Below, in pieces: positions 57,800 through 64,000 of a stretch of 64,000 bases of DNA. Position 1 is the stretch's first letter. Each line of letters opens with the position of its first letter. The DNA is taken from IMG/VR virus record IMGVR_UViG_3300021197_001243, positions 19,757 to 83,756 of that record. One strand, written 5' to 3'. Origin of the DNA: a virus. Under the pieces are notes generated by a model that worked only from the letters and a program-made list of their open reading frames with translations, searched no databases and was not told the DNA's origin. The position numbers were made by a program, and so were the translations under genes.

Positions 57800-58169
57800 T
57801 CTTTTTCATAAGATGTTTCCAGACATCTACGCCTGTAATGCTTGCAATATTTTCCATATTACTTTTAAACTCAACAATAGCAATGTAGCCTGCGGTCATT
57901 TGTGCTAAAGGTATAAAATCTATAAATGCAACTTCCATTAGTCTGCTTAAAATAATAGCAATAGAGTAGAAGATAATCTTGCTTACTGTACGAGCCATCC
58001 TATTGGAACGAATTTCTTCCCCTCTTACCTTTGCAGCCTTACAGCCGGTTATAACATCAGCAAATATTAAAACCCCTAGCCCTATAAGACCAGCAGTTAT
58101 AGGTGCAAAAAAGAATACTATATAAGGCACTCCTAGTTTTAATAGTGTGCTAAGTTCAAAAGCTCTCAT
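57774..58169 (-). CDS. Holin
   Basis: 131 residues. Hydrophobic segments at about 10-37 (LGVPYIVFFFAPITAGLIGL into GVLIFADVITG) and 63-80, then a less hydrophobic one at 84-98, separated by CKAAKVRGEEIRSNRMAR. The FADVITGCKAAKVRGEEIRS pattern is typical of the phage holin family common in Bacteroidota phages. It would form pores that release the amidase encoded next. Confidence 0.75.
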   Translation of the reverse strand: MRAFELSTLLKLGVPYIVFFFAPITAGLIGLGVLIFADVITGCKAAKVRGEEIRSNRMARTVSKIIFYSIAIILSRLMEVAFIDFIPLAQMTAGYIAIVEFKSNMENIASITGVDVWKHLMKKIEGWSKRA

Positions 58170-58193
58170 TGTTATTTGTATTTCTTAGTAGGC

Positions 58194-58409
58194 TCATAAT
58201 ATCAAGTTACCATCTTCATCAATATCGGGTATAATTCCCCACTCCGCTAACTCTTCTATCCATTGTGCCTCATCTGTAAATTCGTCAAATATCCAAATGG
58301 TGTCAAAGACTTGATTAGGATCAACCCAACCATAAGTTTTTACCTCTGTCCTTTCATTGTCGAAACAGATGTAATAAGTAGTAACTGAAGGATACTTAAT
58401 TTCGTTCAT
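58194..58409 (-). CDS. Small acidic protein before the holin
   Basis: 71 residues from ATG at 58409, 10 bases after the DUF285 gene stop. An upstream in-frame ATG at 58493 would overlap that gene by 74 bases with a poly-Gln lead and is rejected. The sequence is acidic and Trp-rich (TIWIFDEFTDEAQWIEELAE). Function unknown. Confidence 0.5.
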   Translation of the reverse strand: MNEIKYPSVTTYYICFDNERTEVKTYGWVDPNQVFDTIWIFDEFTDEAQWIEELAEWGIIPDIDEDGNLIL

Positions 58410-58419
58410 TGTCTTTGTT

Positions 58420-59574
58420 TTAAGCGATTCCACCATCTGTAATAGCACCAAACTTTGTAACCAAAGATGCTCTTGCTGCTGCTGCTGCACCACCGCCTGT
58501 GTATTTAGACCCTCCGAAGTTTACAGTTCCTGAATAACCAGGAGATCCTTGAGCATCCCAAGCAATAAGAGTGGCATCATAATTAGCAGTAGACATTCCT
58601 GTAATTCCATTCATAAACGTATTCATATTTGTCATAGATGCTGTAATATCCCACCCTGCAAGACTGCCTCTAAAAGCATCGCACTGGTTTAGCATATATT
58701 GAATATCTGTAAAATTACTTGTGTTCCAATTGCTAATATCACCGTTAAAACTGTCGGCACTATTAAATAATCTGTTTGTATTGCTAAGATTACTTGTGTT
58801 CCAAGAATCCACTCCTATACCTGTGAAACCTTCAGCATTTTGAAAAGCTGCGTATACACTAACACCTGACTTAAATGTCCATCCAGCTACACTTGAATTA
58901 AACCCATCAGCGTCTTTAAATGCCTCATACATACTGTCTAGCCCAGAAACATCCCAAGTTGAAAGTGGTTGGTTAAACGCAACCGCAGACATAAACATTC
59001 CCCTAATAGTAGTGGTGTTAGATGTTACCCATCCTGCTAAACTACCGTTAAATCGAAGTGAGTTTCTAAACACTTCTTGCATATTAGTAACCGTACTTGT
59101 ATCCCAATCACTAAAATCTGGGGTAGTTATTAAATCGCAATTGTAAAACATTCGATAGAATGTAGTTGCTGATATTTTTGGATAATCTGTTGCTGTTATT
59201 GTTAGGTTAGCACAGTCTTTAAAGGCGTTACTTCCCGAAGTAATATCTAATATTCCCCATTGAGAAATCTCTGTTATTTTAAGATAATCTCCTGCACCTG
59301 CAAAATTAAATCCCTTTAATACAGTACCTGTAATAGTAATGGTATAAATTCCACCTGATGCGTATGTGTGCGCTCGATTAGCATAAGACAAATCAGATGT
59401 TGAACTATCTCCCCAATCAATCGTGCCGTCTTGTGCAGGGTCGTTATCAATAGGGAGAGAAAAACCATCTCCTGCTGATTTAGATGTGTCAACAACTATA
59501 GAAAATGGAAGTACTGCCGCGGCACCTCCACCTTTACGAAATGGTACTCCTATGCCGTTTCCTAAGATTTGCAT
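58420..59574 (-). CDS. DUF285/BspA-like repeat protein with PKD-like N-terminal domain
   Basis: 384 residues. Residues about 35-90 contain TIDWGDSSTSD and HTYASGGIYTITITG, the hallmarks of a PKD-like domain. From about 125 there are at least seven repeats of the form F..C/A..F...L..W.TSNxTNMxxMF (for example DFSDWDTSTVTNMQEVF, LAGWVTSNTTTIRGMF, DSWNTSNLSNTNRLF), matching DUF285/BspA-type surface repeats. In bacteria these are adhesin or surface proteins. No signal peptide is seen, so it is probably a virion adhesin for glycan or host-surface binding, possibly acquired from the host. Confidence 0.7.
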   Translation of the reverse strand: MQILGNGIGVPFRKGGGAAAVLPFSIVVDTSKSAGDGFSLPIDNDPAQDGTIDWGDSSTSDLSYANRAHTYASGGIYTITITGTVLKGFNFAGAGDYLKITEISQWGILDITSGSNAFKDCANLTITATDYPKISATTFYRMFYNCDLITTPDFSDWDTSTVTNMQEVFRNSLRFNGSLAGWVTSNTTTIRGMFMSAVAFNQPLSTWDVSGLDSMYEAFKDADGFNSSVAGWTFKSGVSVYAAFQNAEGFTGIGVDSWNTSNLSNTNRLFNSADSFNGDISNWNTSNFTDIQYMLNQCDAFRGSLAGWDITASMTNMNTFMNGITGMSTANYDATLIAWDAQGSPGYSGTVNFGGSKYTGGGAAAAARASLVTKFGAITDGGIA

Positions 59575-59578
59575 TTTC

Positions 59579-59893
59579 CTACAGCATATAGATTACACAA
59601 CTACCACTACTCATTGTAATGGCTGTAATCTGTGATCCTTTAGGTACTGGAAAGTATGCCCCCGCTTTAACAGTTACACCATTCAATCCGTAGTTAGTTA
59701 GTTGAACCACTCCATCTACAGTGAATACTGTAAACACTGTATCCTCTTGTACTACCACTGAATATCCTGTCAATGCTGTGTGAGCTCCTGTACCTGTAAG
59801 ATTCTTAAACCCACCTGTAGCTATAATATTATTAAGGTCTGTAGAGTTTTGCGCAGATATCTTTGCAAAGCTTTCTCCTGTTGTTAATCCCAT
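59579..59893 (-). CDS. Small virion beta protein
   Basis: 104 residues, uncharged and Thr/Val/Gly-rich, with beta-strand pattern (YSVVVQEDTVFTVFTVDG, VTVKAGAYFPVPKGSQITAI). It is the second gene of the late block. Composition and position suggest a virion surface or fibre-associated protein. No family recognised. Confidence 0.45.
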   Translation of the reverse strand: MGLTTGESFAKISAQNSTDLNNIIATGGFKNLTGTGAHTALTGYSVVVQEDTVFTVFTVDGVVQLTNYGLNGVTVKAGAYFPVPKGSQITAITMSSGSCVIYML

Positions 59894-59912
59894 GATTTTA
59901 AAATTTTAAAAA

Positions 59913-60275
59913 TTATGCTTTCTTCCAATATGCATACTCTAGTACGCAGCTAGCTGTATCAGCTCTTGCTTCTACACCTGCACTATCATTCACTGGAAAG
60001 AAACAGAACTCTCCTGGACTAAGCCTAGCATATTGTACACTAGCTGTAGTTTGAAGAATTACAAAGTTAGTTGCATCTGTGTTCTTTGCATAAAAGTAAT
60101 ACACTCCACTTACTGCCTCATCTACAATCTCTTGATTGTCTGCAGTAGTAATAGTCAACCTTGACATACCTACAATAGGAGCTCCAATTGTTAAAGCGTC
60201 TGTTACAGTTAAGGCTAAAGACTCTGATGTTGCATCGGTACTCGTCAGTGCCAATGTTGCTGTTAATGTTGCCAT
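59913..60275 (-). CDS. First gene of the late block, small virion beta protein (paralogue)
   Basis: 120 residues. The second half is clearly related to the 119-residue protein at 31217-31576 (KNTDATNFV, LSPGEFCFFPVNDSAGVEAR, EYAYW). The first half is Thr/Leu-rich beta. The purine-rich AGAGGGAAAGAAAAAAAG (minus strand, about 40 bases upstream) and the structured RNA at 60330-60621 precede it. Confidence 0.55.
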   Translation of the reverse strand: MATLTATLALTSTDATSESLALTVTDALTIGAPIVGMSRLTITTADNQEIVDEAVSGVYYFYAKNTDATNFVILQTTASVQYARLSPGEFCFFPVNDSAGVEARADTASCVLEYAYWKKA

Positions 60276-60329
60276 TTTATAAGTTATTTATCGCGTTAAA
60301 TATTCTTTTTTTCTTTCCCTCTAAGATAT

Positions 60330-60347
60330 AAAAAATCCCTTGAGGGA
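60330..60347 (-). terminator. Short terminator-like hairpin at the end of the structured RNA
   Basis: On the - strand TCCC-TCAA-GGGA is followed by TTTTTT. The stem is only four pairs, so termination may be weak or conditional. It is 55 bases upstream of the first late gene. Confidence 0.45.
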
Positions 60348-60621
60348 ATTTATTTCAGTTCCTTCTACTCTTTCAATCAGGATTTAGACTCCGCCAGTGC
60401 TTCCTTCAGATACCTAGGGTTGACCTTCTTGGTGTTAATTCACCTACACTTACCTATGTGTCGCCTTACGGCAGTCAACCCAAACTGAGTCCTATGTTCC
60501 ATCTCTTCTGTATCCTATCGGAGAAAACTCCACCTCTATTTAAGGCTACAATCCGACTTCTGACCCCTTACTGCACCATTACGGTTCCTCGTGGGTGATC
60601 ACTTTCGTGGGATACGGTTAC
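60330..60621 (-). ncRNA. Candidate structured RNA or leader upstream of the late block
   Basis: No gene is seen in 60276-60760. Read on the - strand, it folds densely. Long-range pairs: GTATCC (60615-60610) with GGATAC (60515-60510), GGGTTGAC (60481-60474) with GTCAACCC (60424-60417), and GACTC (60491-60487) with GAGTC (60391-60387). Local hairpins: CAC-GAAA-GTG (60609-60600), GGAG-TTTT-CTCC (60531-60520), GCC-GTAA-GGC (60472-60463) and GGTG-AATTAA-CACC (60444-60431). Two loops are GNRA tetraloops. It ends in a short TCCC/GGGA hairpin plus six U. It may be a free RNA or a leader that controls read-through into the late genes. The class is not recognised. Confidence 0.6.
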
Positions 60622-60682
60622 AAAATTAGTATAAAAAATTCTTAATCCACCAAAAAAATTTTTGAAGAGGGAAAATTTTTGA

Positions 60683-60741
60683 ATGCGGGTACCTACTTAG
60701 AGAACACCCCGTATCATAATTGAGTTTTTAAAATCAATTAT
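60683..60741 (+). promoter_or_regulatory. Two inverted repeats in the leader of the rightward genes
   Basis: ATGCGGG (60683-60689) can pair with CCCGTAT (60708-60714). ATAATTGA (60716-60723) pairs perfectly with TCAATTAT (60734-60741) around an AT-rich middle. Both lie directly upstream of the gene at 60761. They could be operators or 5' message hairpins. No clear Bacteroidota TAnnTTTG promoter was found. Confidence 0.35.
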
Positions 60742-60760
60742 TTAATCAAAATTATCAAAA

Positions 60761-61021
60761 ATGGACGAATTAACATTCTATTTTATCAAATTTATCGCTG
60801 AATATCGTATGATAGTCATCGAAACTGAGATTGACGAGGAACCTGAAGAGCTTCCTATCAAACTCACGCGCAAAAAGTTCGCTAAGGCTCAAGCGCTAAA
60901 CCTTAAACTTGACGACATTGTTACCAATGCCGCCAAAACTAAGTTTCTACATGAGAGTATAGTGAAGAATTTCACTAAATCTCAAGGAGCTTCTAACTGG
61001 GGTGAGAAGCGTAAGAAATAA
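60761..61021 (+). CDS. Small hypothetical protein, first rightward gene
   Basis: 86 residues. The N-terminus is partly hydrophobic (LTFYFIKFIAEYRMIVIE), then an acidic EIDEEPEELPIKL and a basic C-terminus (SNWGEKRKK). A helical DNA- or protein-binding role is possible but not recognised. A-rich sequence (ATTATCAAAA) precedes the ATG. A strong terminator follows, so it forms its own transcription unit. Confidence 0.55.
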   Translation: MDELTFYFIKFIAEYRMIVIETEIDEEPEELPIKLTRKKFAKAQALNLKLDDIVTNAAKTKFLHESIVKNFTKSQGASNWGEKRKK

Positions 61022-61026
61022 AATTC

Positions 61027-61048
61027 GGGGACTTAGGTCCCCTTATTT
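61027..61048 (+). terminator. Intrinsic terminator
   Basis: GGGGAC-TTAG-GTCCCC (61027-61042) followed by TTATTTTTTCC. It closes the single-gene unit 60761-61021. The next 178 bases are non-coding with AT-rich hairpins (for example around 61065-61100). Confidence 0.85.
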
Positions 61049-61226
61049 TTTCCTATTGTGTGTGCTTATAACAACTACTGTAACGGTAGTTATAACAGCA
61101 TTACACAAATGTGTGTGGATGTGGTAACTACATCGCATTCACCACTTTTTATCCCTTTTCCTTATGTGTTATCAATAACATATATTGTAACAGTATAACA
61201 TAAACCGACTATAAAAACATAAAGTC

Positions 61227-61472
61227 ATGACAGTATCATCACACAAATTAGGAGCAATCGTAATACTTTTACTTAAATCAGATGACACAGGCACTAAGCT
61301 TGAGGGTTATACAATCCTTGAGATGTTATGTGCTGCTTACCTTGAAGGTGAAGACACTGAAGCAGGTGAGTCATTTAATAGAGTTTGGGGAGTTCTTTCA
61401 ACACCTAAGAAGGAGTATTTCGTGAAGAATGTAACGGCTTTTAAAAGCTGCTTTAAAGCGCAGAACGCATAA
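61227..61472 (+). CDS. Small hypothetical protein
   Basis: 81 residues. SHKLGAIVILLLKSDDTGTK, TILEMLCAAYLEGEDTEAGE and VLSTPKKEYFVKNVTAFKS suggest a compact helical protein. No family recognised. It stands alone between non-coding stretches, which hints at a small regulator or host-takeover factor. Confidence 0.5.
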   Translation: MTVSSHKLGAIVILLLKSDDTGTKLEGYTILEMLCAAYLEGEDTEAGESFNRVWGVLSTPKKEYFVKNVTAFKSCFKAQNA

Positions 61473-61482
61473 CAATACTTTA

Positions 61483-61661
61483 GTCGGTGGCCTTGCTTAA
61501 TAGCGGGTCACTGACTTAACTGATAAGGTTCAAAAAGTGATTAAATCACCTTTGAATCTTTGGAAAGGATGCGCAATGGGGAGCTAAGTATTAACTTGAA
61601 AGGACCCTACTACAATAACTTAGCAAATCGACAATGTAGAGTCTGTCGACCATGCCTTTCC
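61483..61661 (+). ncRNA. Candidate structured RNA
   Basis: The 233-base gap 61473-61705 folds strongly on the + strand. GTCGGTGGCC pairs with GGGTCACTGAC (61483-61515). AAGGTTCAAA pairs with TTTGAATCTT (61525-61560) with GTGAT/ATCAC inside. An outer GGAAAGG (61562-61568)/CCTTTCC (61655-61661) stem encloses GCTAAGT (61583-61589)/ACTTAGC (61618-61624) and CGACA (61629-61633)/TGTCG (61644-61648). No open frame of size is present. Class unknown. Confidence 0.5.
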
Positions 61662-61689
61662 TAAACGCACACTATGTAATTACAAATCA

Positions 61690-61704
61690 AATCATATAAA
61701 ATCA
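61690..61704 (+). repeat. Leader repeat, diverged copy
   Basis: AATCATATAAAATCA, ending one base before the ATG at 61706, is a variant of the leader at 62434 and 63438. Confidence 0.45.
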
Positions 61705-61705
61705 A

Positions 61706-62074
61706 ATGAAAGTATTAGCTTATTTCAGACCAGATAAAACTGATAGAAACTGGTTCAACCTTTTAGTACATTATGCAGTTAACAATGCTTATGGTGGTTA
61801 CTATAAAATTGTAGCTGTTGAGAATATTGGTGGATTGTCTGACATTCTATTAGGTGGTAATTCAGTTAAATGTGTTCAAACTAAGGATGAATTGGTAGCT
61901 ATGACAGCTAGACTTGAAGAACGTGCTAAACGTAATAGTACTACTATTGAAGATGGTAAGGGTAATTCAGTCTATCAGAATAGTATGATAGATTCATATG
62001 TTGACAGACAAATGGATGAACAGTATGATCCATATGATGATCCAACTGATAATATCAATTTGCAACAGTTATAG
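61706..62074 (+). CDS. Hypothetical protein
   Basis: 122 residues. The N-terminal half alternates strand and helix (KVLAYFRPDKTDRNWFNLLV, GGYYKIVAVENIGGLSD). The C-terminal third is acidic and Gln/Asp-rich (DRQMDEQYDPYDDPTDNIN). No family recognised. An AATCAT leader repeat precedes it and a structured gap follows. Confidence 0.5.
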   Translation: MKVLAYFRPDKTDRNWFNLLVHYAVNNAYGGYYKIVAVENIGGLSDILLGGNSVKCVQTKDELVAMTARLEERAKRNSTTIEDGKGNSVYQNSMIDSYVDRQMDEQYDPYDDPTDNINLQQL

Positions 62075-62077
62075 AAA

Positions 62078-62432
62078 CTAACGCCTGATGCAATCAACTG
62101 AAGAGTTGACAGGTATGATGATAAGCACTTACGTGTTTGGTTTATTATCATTGGGTTAGAGGACCCAAGACACCTCATGAAAGTGAACACGAGTCGTCAA
62201 CCGGGGAAACGGTACAGGGAGGGTAAGCAGTCCTCCTATATTTTATTGTGTGCAGATAAAATATATAACCTAACTAATCCTGAAGAAAACAGGTCGCACA
62301 TAAGAAAAGGTCAAGGTAGCATTAGACAATCTTATAACATTGACATGAATGAAGAGATCGCTTGCACTTAAACTAGGCGACGGATGATGGTAGTGAAGGC
62401 TAATAGCTACCATCATCTAGTGCATTTTTATA
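62078..62432 (+). ncRNA. Candidate structured RNA
   Basis: The 382-base gap 62075-62456 has no convincing gene. Visible hairpins include CAACT/AGTTG, ATGATGATAA/TTTATTATCAT, GGGT/ACCC, GGAGG/CCTCC, TATATTTTAT/ATAAAATATATA and CCTG/CAGG, ending in the strong hairpin at 62383-62417. GTTGAC and GTCAAC could form an alternative long-range pair. A 64-residue frame inside has low-complexity sequence and no coupling and is not called. The class is unknown. Confidence 0.45.
62383..62429 (+). terminator. Intrinsic terminator
   Basis: GATGATGGTAG (62383-62393) pairs perfectly with CTACCATCATC (62407-62417), then TAGTGCA and TTTTT. It ends the structured region before the next gene's leader. The U tract starts 7 bases beyond the stem, so partial termination or 3'-end protection is also possible. 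Confidence 0.6.
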
Positions 62433-62433
62433 C

Positions 62434-62451
62434 AATCATTTAAAATCATAA
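62434..62451 (+). repeat. Leader repeat AATCATTTAAAATCATAA
   Basis: The same 18 bases occur at 63438-63455. Both end 3-5 bases before an ATG (62457 and 63459). A variant precedes 61706. It may be a translation-initiation leader, as Bacteroidota rely on A/T-rich leaders, or a promoter element. Confidence 0.6.
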
Positions 62452-62456
62452 TAATC

Positions 62457-62714
62457 ATGAAATATTATTCAATAGAGAATGTCATATTAGTAGCGCATTG
62501 CAAAGAATGCAATTACATAGCTACGTTAATACCTGCAACAGGTAAATTAACAGGTGGACCAGCAGATGGAAACACTCTTTTACGAGAGTTGACTAAAAAT
62601 TGCACTGAAACAGATCCGAAAACATTTCAGGAGTTTATTGCAAAGCCTGCAAACAGCATGGATGCTGAAGAAATAGTAGTTTATTACAAAACCCTTGAAA
62701 ATACTAAATCATGA
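62457..62714 (+). CDS. Hypothetical protein
   Basis: 85 residues. VILVAHCKECNYIATLIPAT carries a CxxC pair in a possible small beta hairpin; the C-terminus is helical and acidic. It is preceded by the AATCATTTAAAATCATAA leader and overlaps the next start by ATGA. No family recognised. Confidence 0.5.
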   Translation: MKYYSIENVILVAHCKECNYIATLIPATGKLTGGPADGNTLLRELTKNCTETDPKTFQEFIAKPANSMDAEEIVVYYKTLENTKS

Positions 62715-63424
62715 AAAGCACTATAGCAAAAGTAGTTTACCTTGGAATACTACCTGCAATGGGTACGTATATGCTCTTATTCTCAATGTTTCACATAGAA
62801 TTGGGCCATTTATATGATACAGTTATGCTGAGTTCTGAATCGGACACTGCATTAAAACTTGTAGGCATTATAATGTGTGCAATGACATGGTTTGCAGCAT
62901 TTCAGTACTGGAACTTCTTTATAAGGGAGTTTTCAGTACAAATGACTGAGGCTGAAGTTGATGAGTATAAAGAGTATGAAGAAAGTTATGATGAAGGTTA
63001 TAATGAAGATTATGATGAAAGTTATAATGAACCTGAAAAGGTTGAACTTGATTCACCTGTTAAAAGAGTATGTAAACCTTTTACAATTGAACATCCTGAA
63101 AAATGGATGAAAGATGCTCAGGGTTCTTGGGGTAATGGGTATGTACTCATATCATCTGATCATCCTTGGTCAGGAAGAGATGCTGATTATATTGAGCATT
63201 CTTCTTTACAAGAGTTAACTTTCTCTGGCACATTTGGTCATGACACACTTAAATATGCAGGTTTTGAGAAAGAAATCTATGAAAATGCTGATCAATATTG
63301 GGTGTTTGGATTTGATACTTTGCATACATACAATAGTCCAATTAATAATGAAGATTGGGTTAGAAGAGAAGCTATTGAATTAGCTGATTTGTTTAGAAAA
63401 GAATTTATAGAGGGGGTCGATTGA
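62711..63424 (+). CDS. Membrane-anchored protein with a conserved phage C-terminal domain
   Basis: 237 residues. Hydrophobic stretches at about 8-27 and 45-68 predict two membrane segments. A low-complexity acidic linker (about 78-112) repeats E-(S/D)-Y-(D/N)-E units. The C-terminal domain has GYVLISSDHPWSGRDADY, LQELTFSGTF and YWVFGFDTLHTYN, which resembles a widespread phage pattern (GYVxVPxxHPxxG, HGGLTF, GFDxAHxxD) of unknown function. The stop codon lies inside the 63409-63432 hairpin. Confidence 0.55.
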   Translation: MKSTIAKVVYLGILPAMGTYMLLFSMFHIELGHLYDTVMLSSESDTALKLVGIIMCAMTWFAAFQYWNFFIREFSVQMTEAEVDEYKEYEESYDEGYNEDYDESYNEPEKVELDSPVKRVCKPFTIEHPEKWMKDAQGSWGNGYVLISSDHPWSGRDADYIEHSSLQELTFSGTFGHDTLKYAGFEKEIYENADQYWVFGFDTLHTYNSPINNEDWVRREAIELADLFRKEFIEGVD

Positions 63425-63432
63425 CCTCCTCT
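63409..63432 (+). other. Hairpin enclosing a stop codon
   Basis: AGAGGGGGTC (63409-63418) pairs with GACCTCCTCT (63423-63432) around GATT. The TGA stop (63422-63424) spans loop and stem. No long U tract follows, so simple intrinsic termination is unlikely. The twin is at 63770-63793. Confidence 0.65.
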
Positions 63433-63437
63433 ATTCA

Positions 63438-63455
63438 AATCATTTAAAATCATAA
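63438..63455 (+). repeat. Leader repeat AATCATTTAAAATCATAA (second copy)
   Basis: Identical to 62434-62451 and three bases before the ATG at 63459. Confidence 0.6.
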
Positions 63456-63458
63456 GAT

Positions 63459-63785
63459 ATGACTGAACTAGAAAGAATTTCGCATCTTTTAGACAACGTA
63501 AAAGCTGCTAAAATTGATCATGTTATTGACCTTGATCCTGAAGATTTTAAAAGAAGCTCTTTTATTTTGCATGAAGATCATACAGAGGAAGAGTTTAAAT
63601 CCTTTAAAGAGTTTATGGGTCATTTAGAAATAAATGATGCAAGCGAATTATGGGGTACTATTTGGCTAAAAGATGATGATGCAGCTTGGCTAGAAACAGT
63701 ATTTGACAGCGATGGTTATGGAGGAACATGGTACATGAGAGCCATACCTCCAACGCCTAAAAGAACTGTAGAGGAGGTCGATTGA
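63459..63785 (+). CDS. Small hypothetical phage protein
   Basis: 108 residues, acidic. The C-terminal part (ASELWGTIWLKDDDAAWLET, DSDGYGGTWYMRAIPPTP) recalls short phage proteins with the pattern L-x-G-T-I-W-x-x-D-x-x-W ... W ... P-x-x-P of unknown function. It ends EEVD and its stop lies in a hairpin like that of the previous gene, whose end is EGVD. Confidence 0.5.
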   Translation: MTELERISHLLDNVKAAKIDHVIDLDPEDFKRSSFILHEDHTEEEFKSFKEFMGHLEINDASELWGTIWLKDDDAAWLETVFDSDGYGGTWYMRAIPPTPKRTVEEVD

Positions 63786-63793
63786 CCTTCTCT
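63770..63793 (+). other. Hairpin enclosing a stop codon (second copy)
   Basis: AGAGGAGGTC (63770-63779) pairs with GACCTTCTCT (63784-63793) around GATT; TGA is at 63783-63785. Stem length, loop and stop placement match the hairpin at 63409, with compensating G-T/A-T changes. Confidence 0.65.
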
Positions 63794-64000
63794 ATTTAAG
63801 ATAAAGTATGAGGCATTATGGTAAACTCTTGACAGCCATAATGTAAACTCCAAGCATATGTGAAATCGGACATGTGTGGGTTAACAAGCCGTGATGAGAT
63901 AGACCTTCATCAAAACAAAAAGTAAGAACTTGGTAAGTCAAGCTAGTTCTGAATCATAGTAGTACGTAATGCTATGAACGGGCACATATGGTAGGCTATT
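63794..64000 (+). ncRNA. Possible structured RNA continuing past the window
   Basis: No reading frame of note. Hairpins: CATTATGG/CCATAATG (about 63816-63841), CATATGT/ACATGTG, GATGA/TCATC, AGAACT/AGTTCT and CATAG/CTATG. The region resembles the other structured gaps in this part of the genome, but it is cut by the window end. Confidence 0.35.

Noticed and set aside
58194-58493. 99-residue version of the gene before the holin
   Set aside because: The extra N-terminus is a poly-Gln/Leu shadow of the Ala-rich end of the DUF285 gene; ATG at 58409 is preferred.
62177-62371. 64-residue + strand frame in the structured gap
   Set aside because: No leader repeat, no recognisable domain, and the DNA is better explained by nested hairpins.
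61483-62432. Transfer RNA genes in the structured gaps
   Set aside because: No cloverleaf with a TTC-type arm and CCA-proximal stem was found.
1-64000. Stop-codon reassignment as in some crAss-like phages
   Set aside because: All long genes are intact in the standard code and end in clean overlaps with neighbours.
1-64000. CRISPR arrays or insertion sequences
   Set aside because: No regularly spaced direct repeats and no transposase-like frames were seen.

Overview
The window is part of the genome of a tailed DNA phage, most likely a crAss-like phage (order Crassvirales) infecting a member of the Bacteroidota, plausibly a flavobacterium from water. Four things support this: (i) a DFDID catalytic motif in the double-psi beta-barrel context known from the virion RNA polymerase of Cellulophaga phage phi14:2, inside a 4324-residue virion protein; (ii) a podovirus-type head and tail set in crAss-like style (TerL, portal, major capsid protein, ring/adaptor proteins, a very large muzzle protein, no tape measure, no sheath operon); (iii) AT-rich DNA with few Shine-Dalgarno sites and many ATGA and TAATG start/stop overlaps; (iv) adhesin domains typical of secreted Bacteroidota proteins (GCTDP..NYDP..DDGSC repeats, SprB-like beta units, DUF285/BspA repeats). 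All long genes read through in the standard code, so no stop-codon reassignment is needed. No integrase or transfer RNA was seen. The window is a slice: the left gene is cut and the right end is non-coding.

Layout. 1-536 (+): the end of a radical-SAM spore-photoproduct-lyase-like gene and a 44-residue membrane peptide, closed by a bidirectional terminator. 572-60275 (-): one unidirectional late block of nearly 60 kb. In transcription order it holds: small virion and adhesin genes (60275-58194); a lysis group of holin, amidase and spanin-like genes (58169-56569); small nucleic-acid-related genes (DEDD exonuclease with zinc ribbon, GroES-like, winged helix, Cys-rich, HU/IHF-like); TerL; portal; a 1870-residue modular protein; a probable scaffold; the major capsid protein; ring and decoration proteins; Cys-rich and repeat-bearing adhesins; more ring proteins; the muzzle; a LysM protein; and two giant proteins likely carried in the virion and injected with the DNA. 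The giant proteins carry RNA polymerase, zincin, ADP-ribosyltransferase-like and PD-(D/E)XK nuclease signatures.

60276-64000: a divergent region and a rightward run of small uncharacterised genes. These are separated by unusually structured non-coding stretches, intrinsic terminators, a repeated AATCATTTAAAATCATAA leader, and two matching hairpins that each enclose a stop codon. A dense RNA-like fold ending in a short terminator-like hairpin lies just upstream of the late block and could control its expression.

Most notable points: the fused giant virion polymerase; a short GG(L/I)(P/H)(K/R)YQ-x-(A/G)G motif repeated in the 1870-residue protein and found in the LysM protein and its neighbour; and the structured RNAs of the right-hand region.
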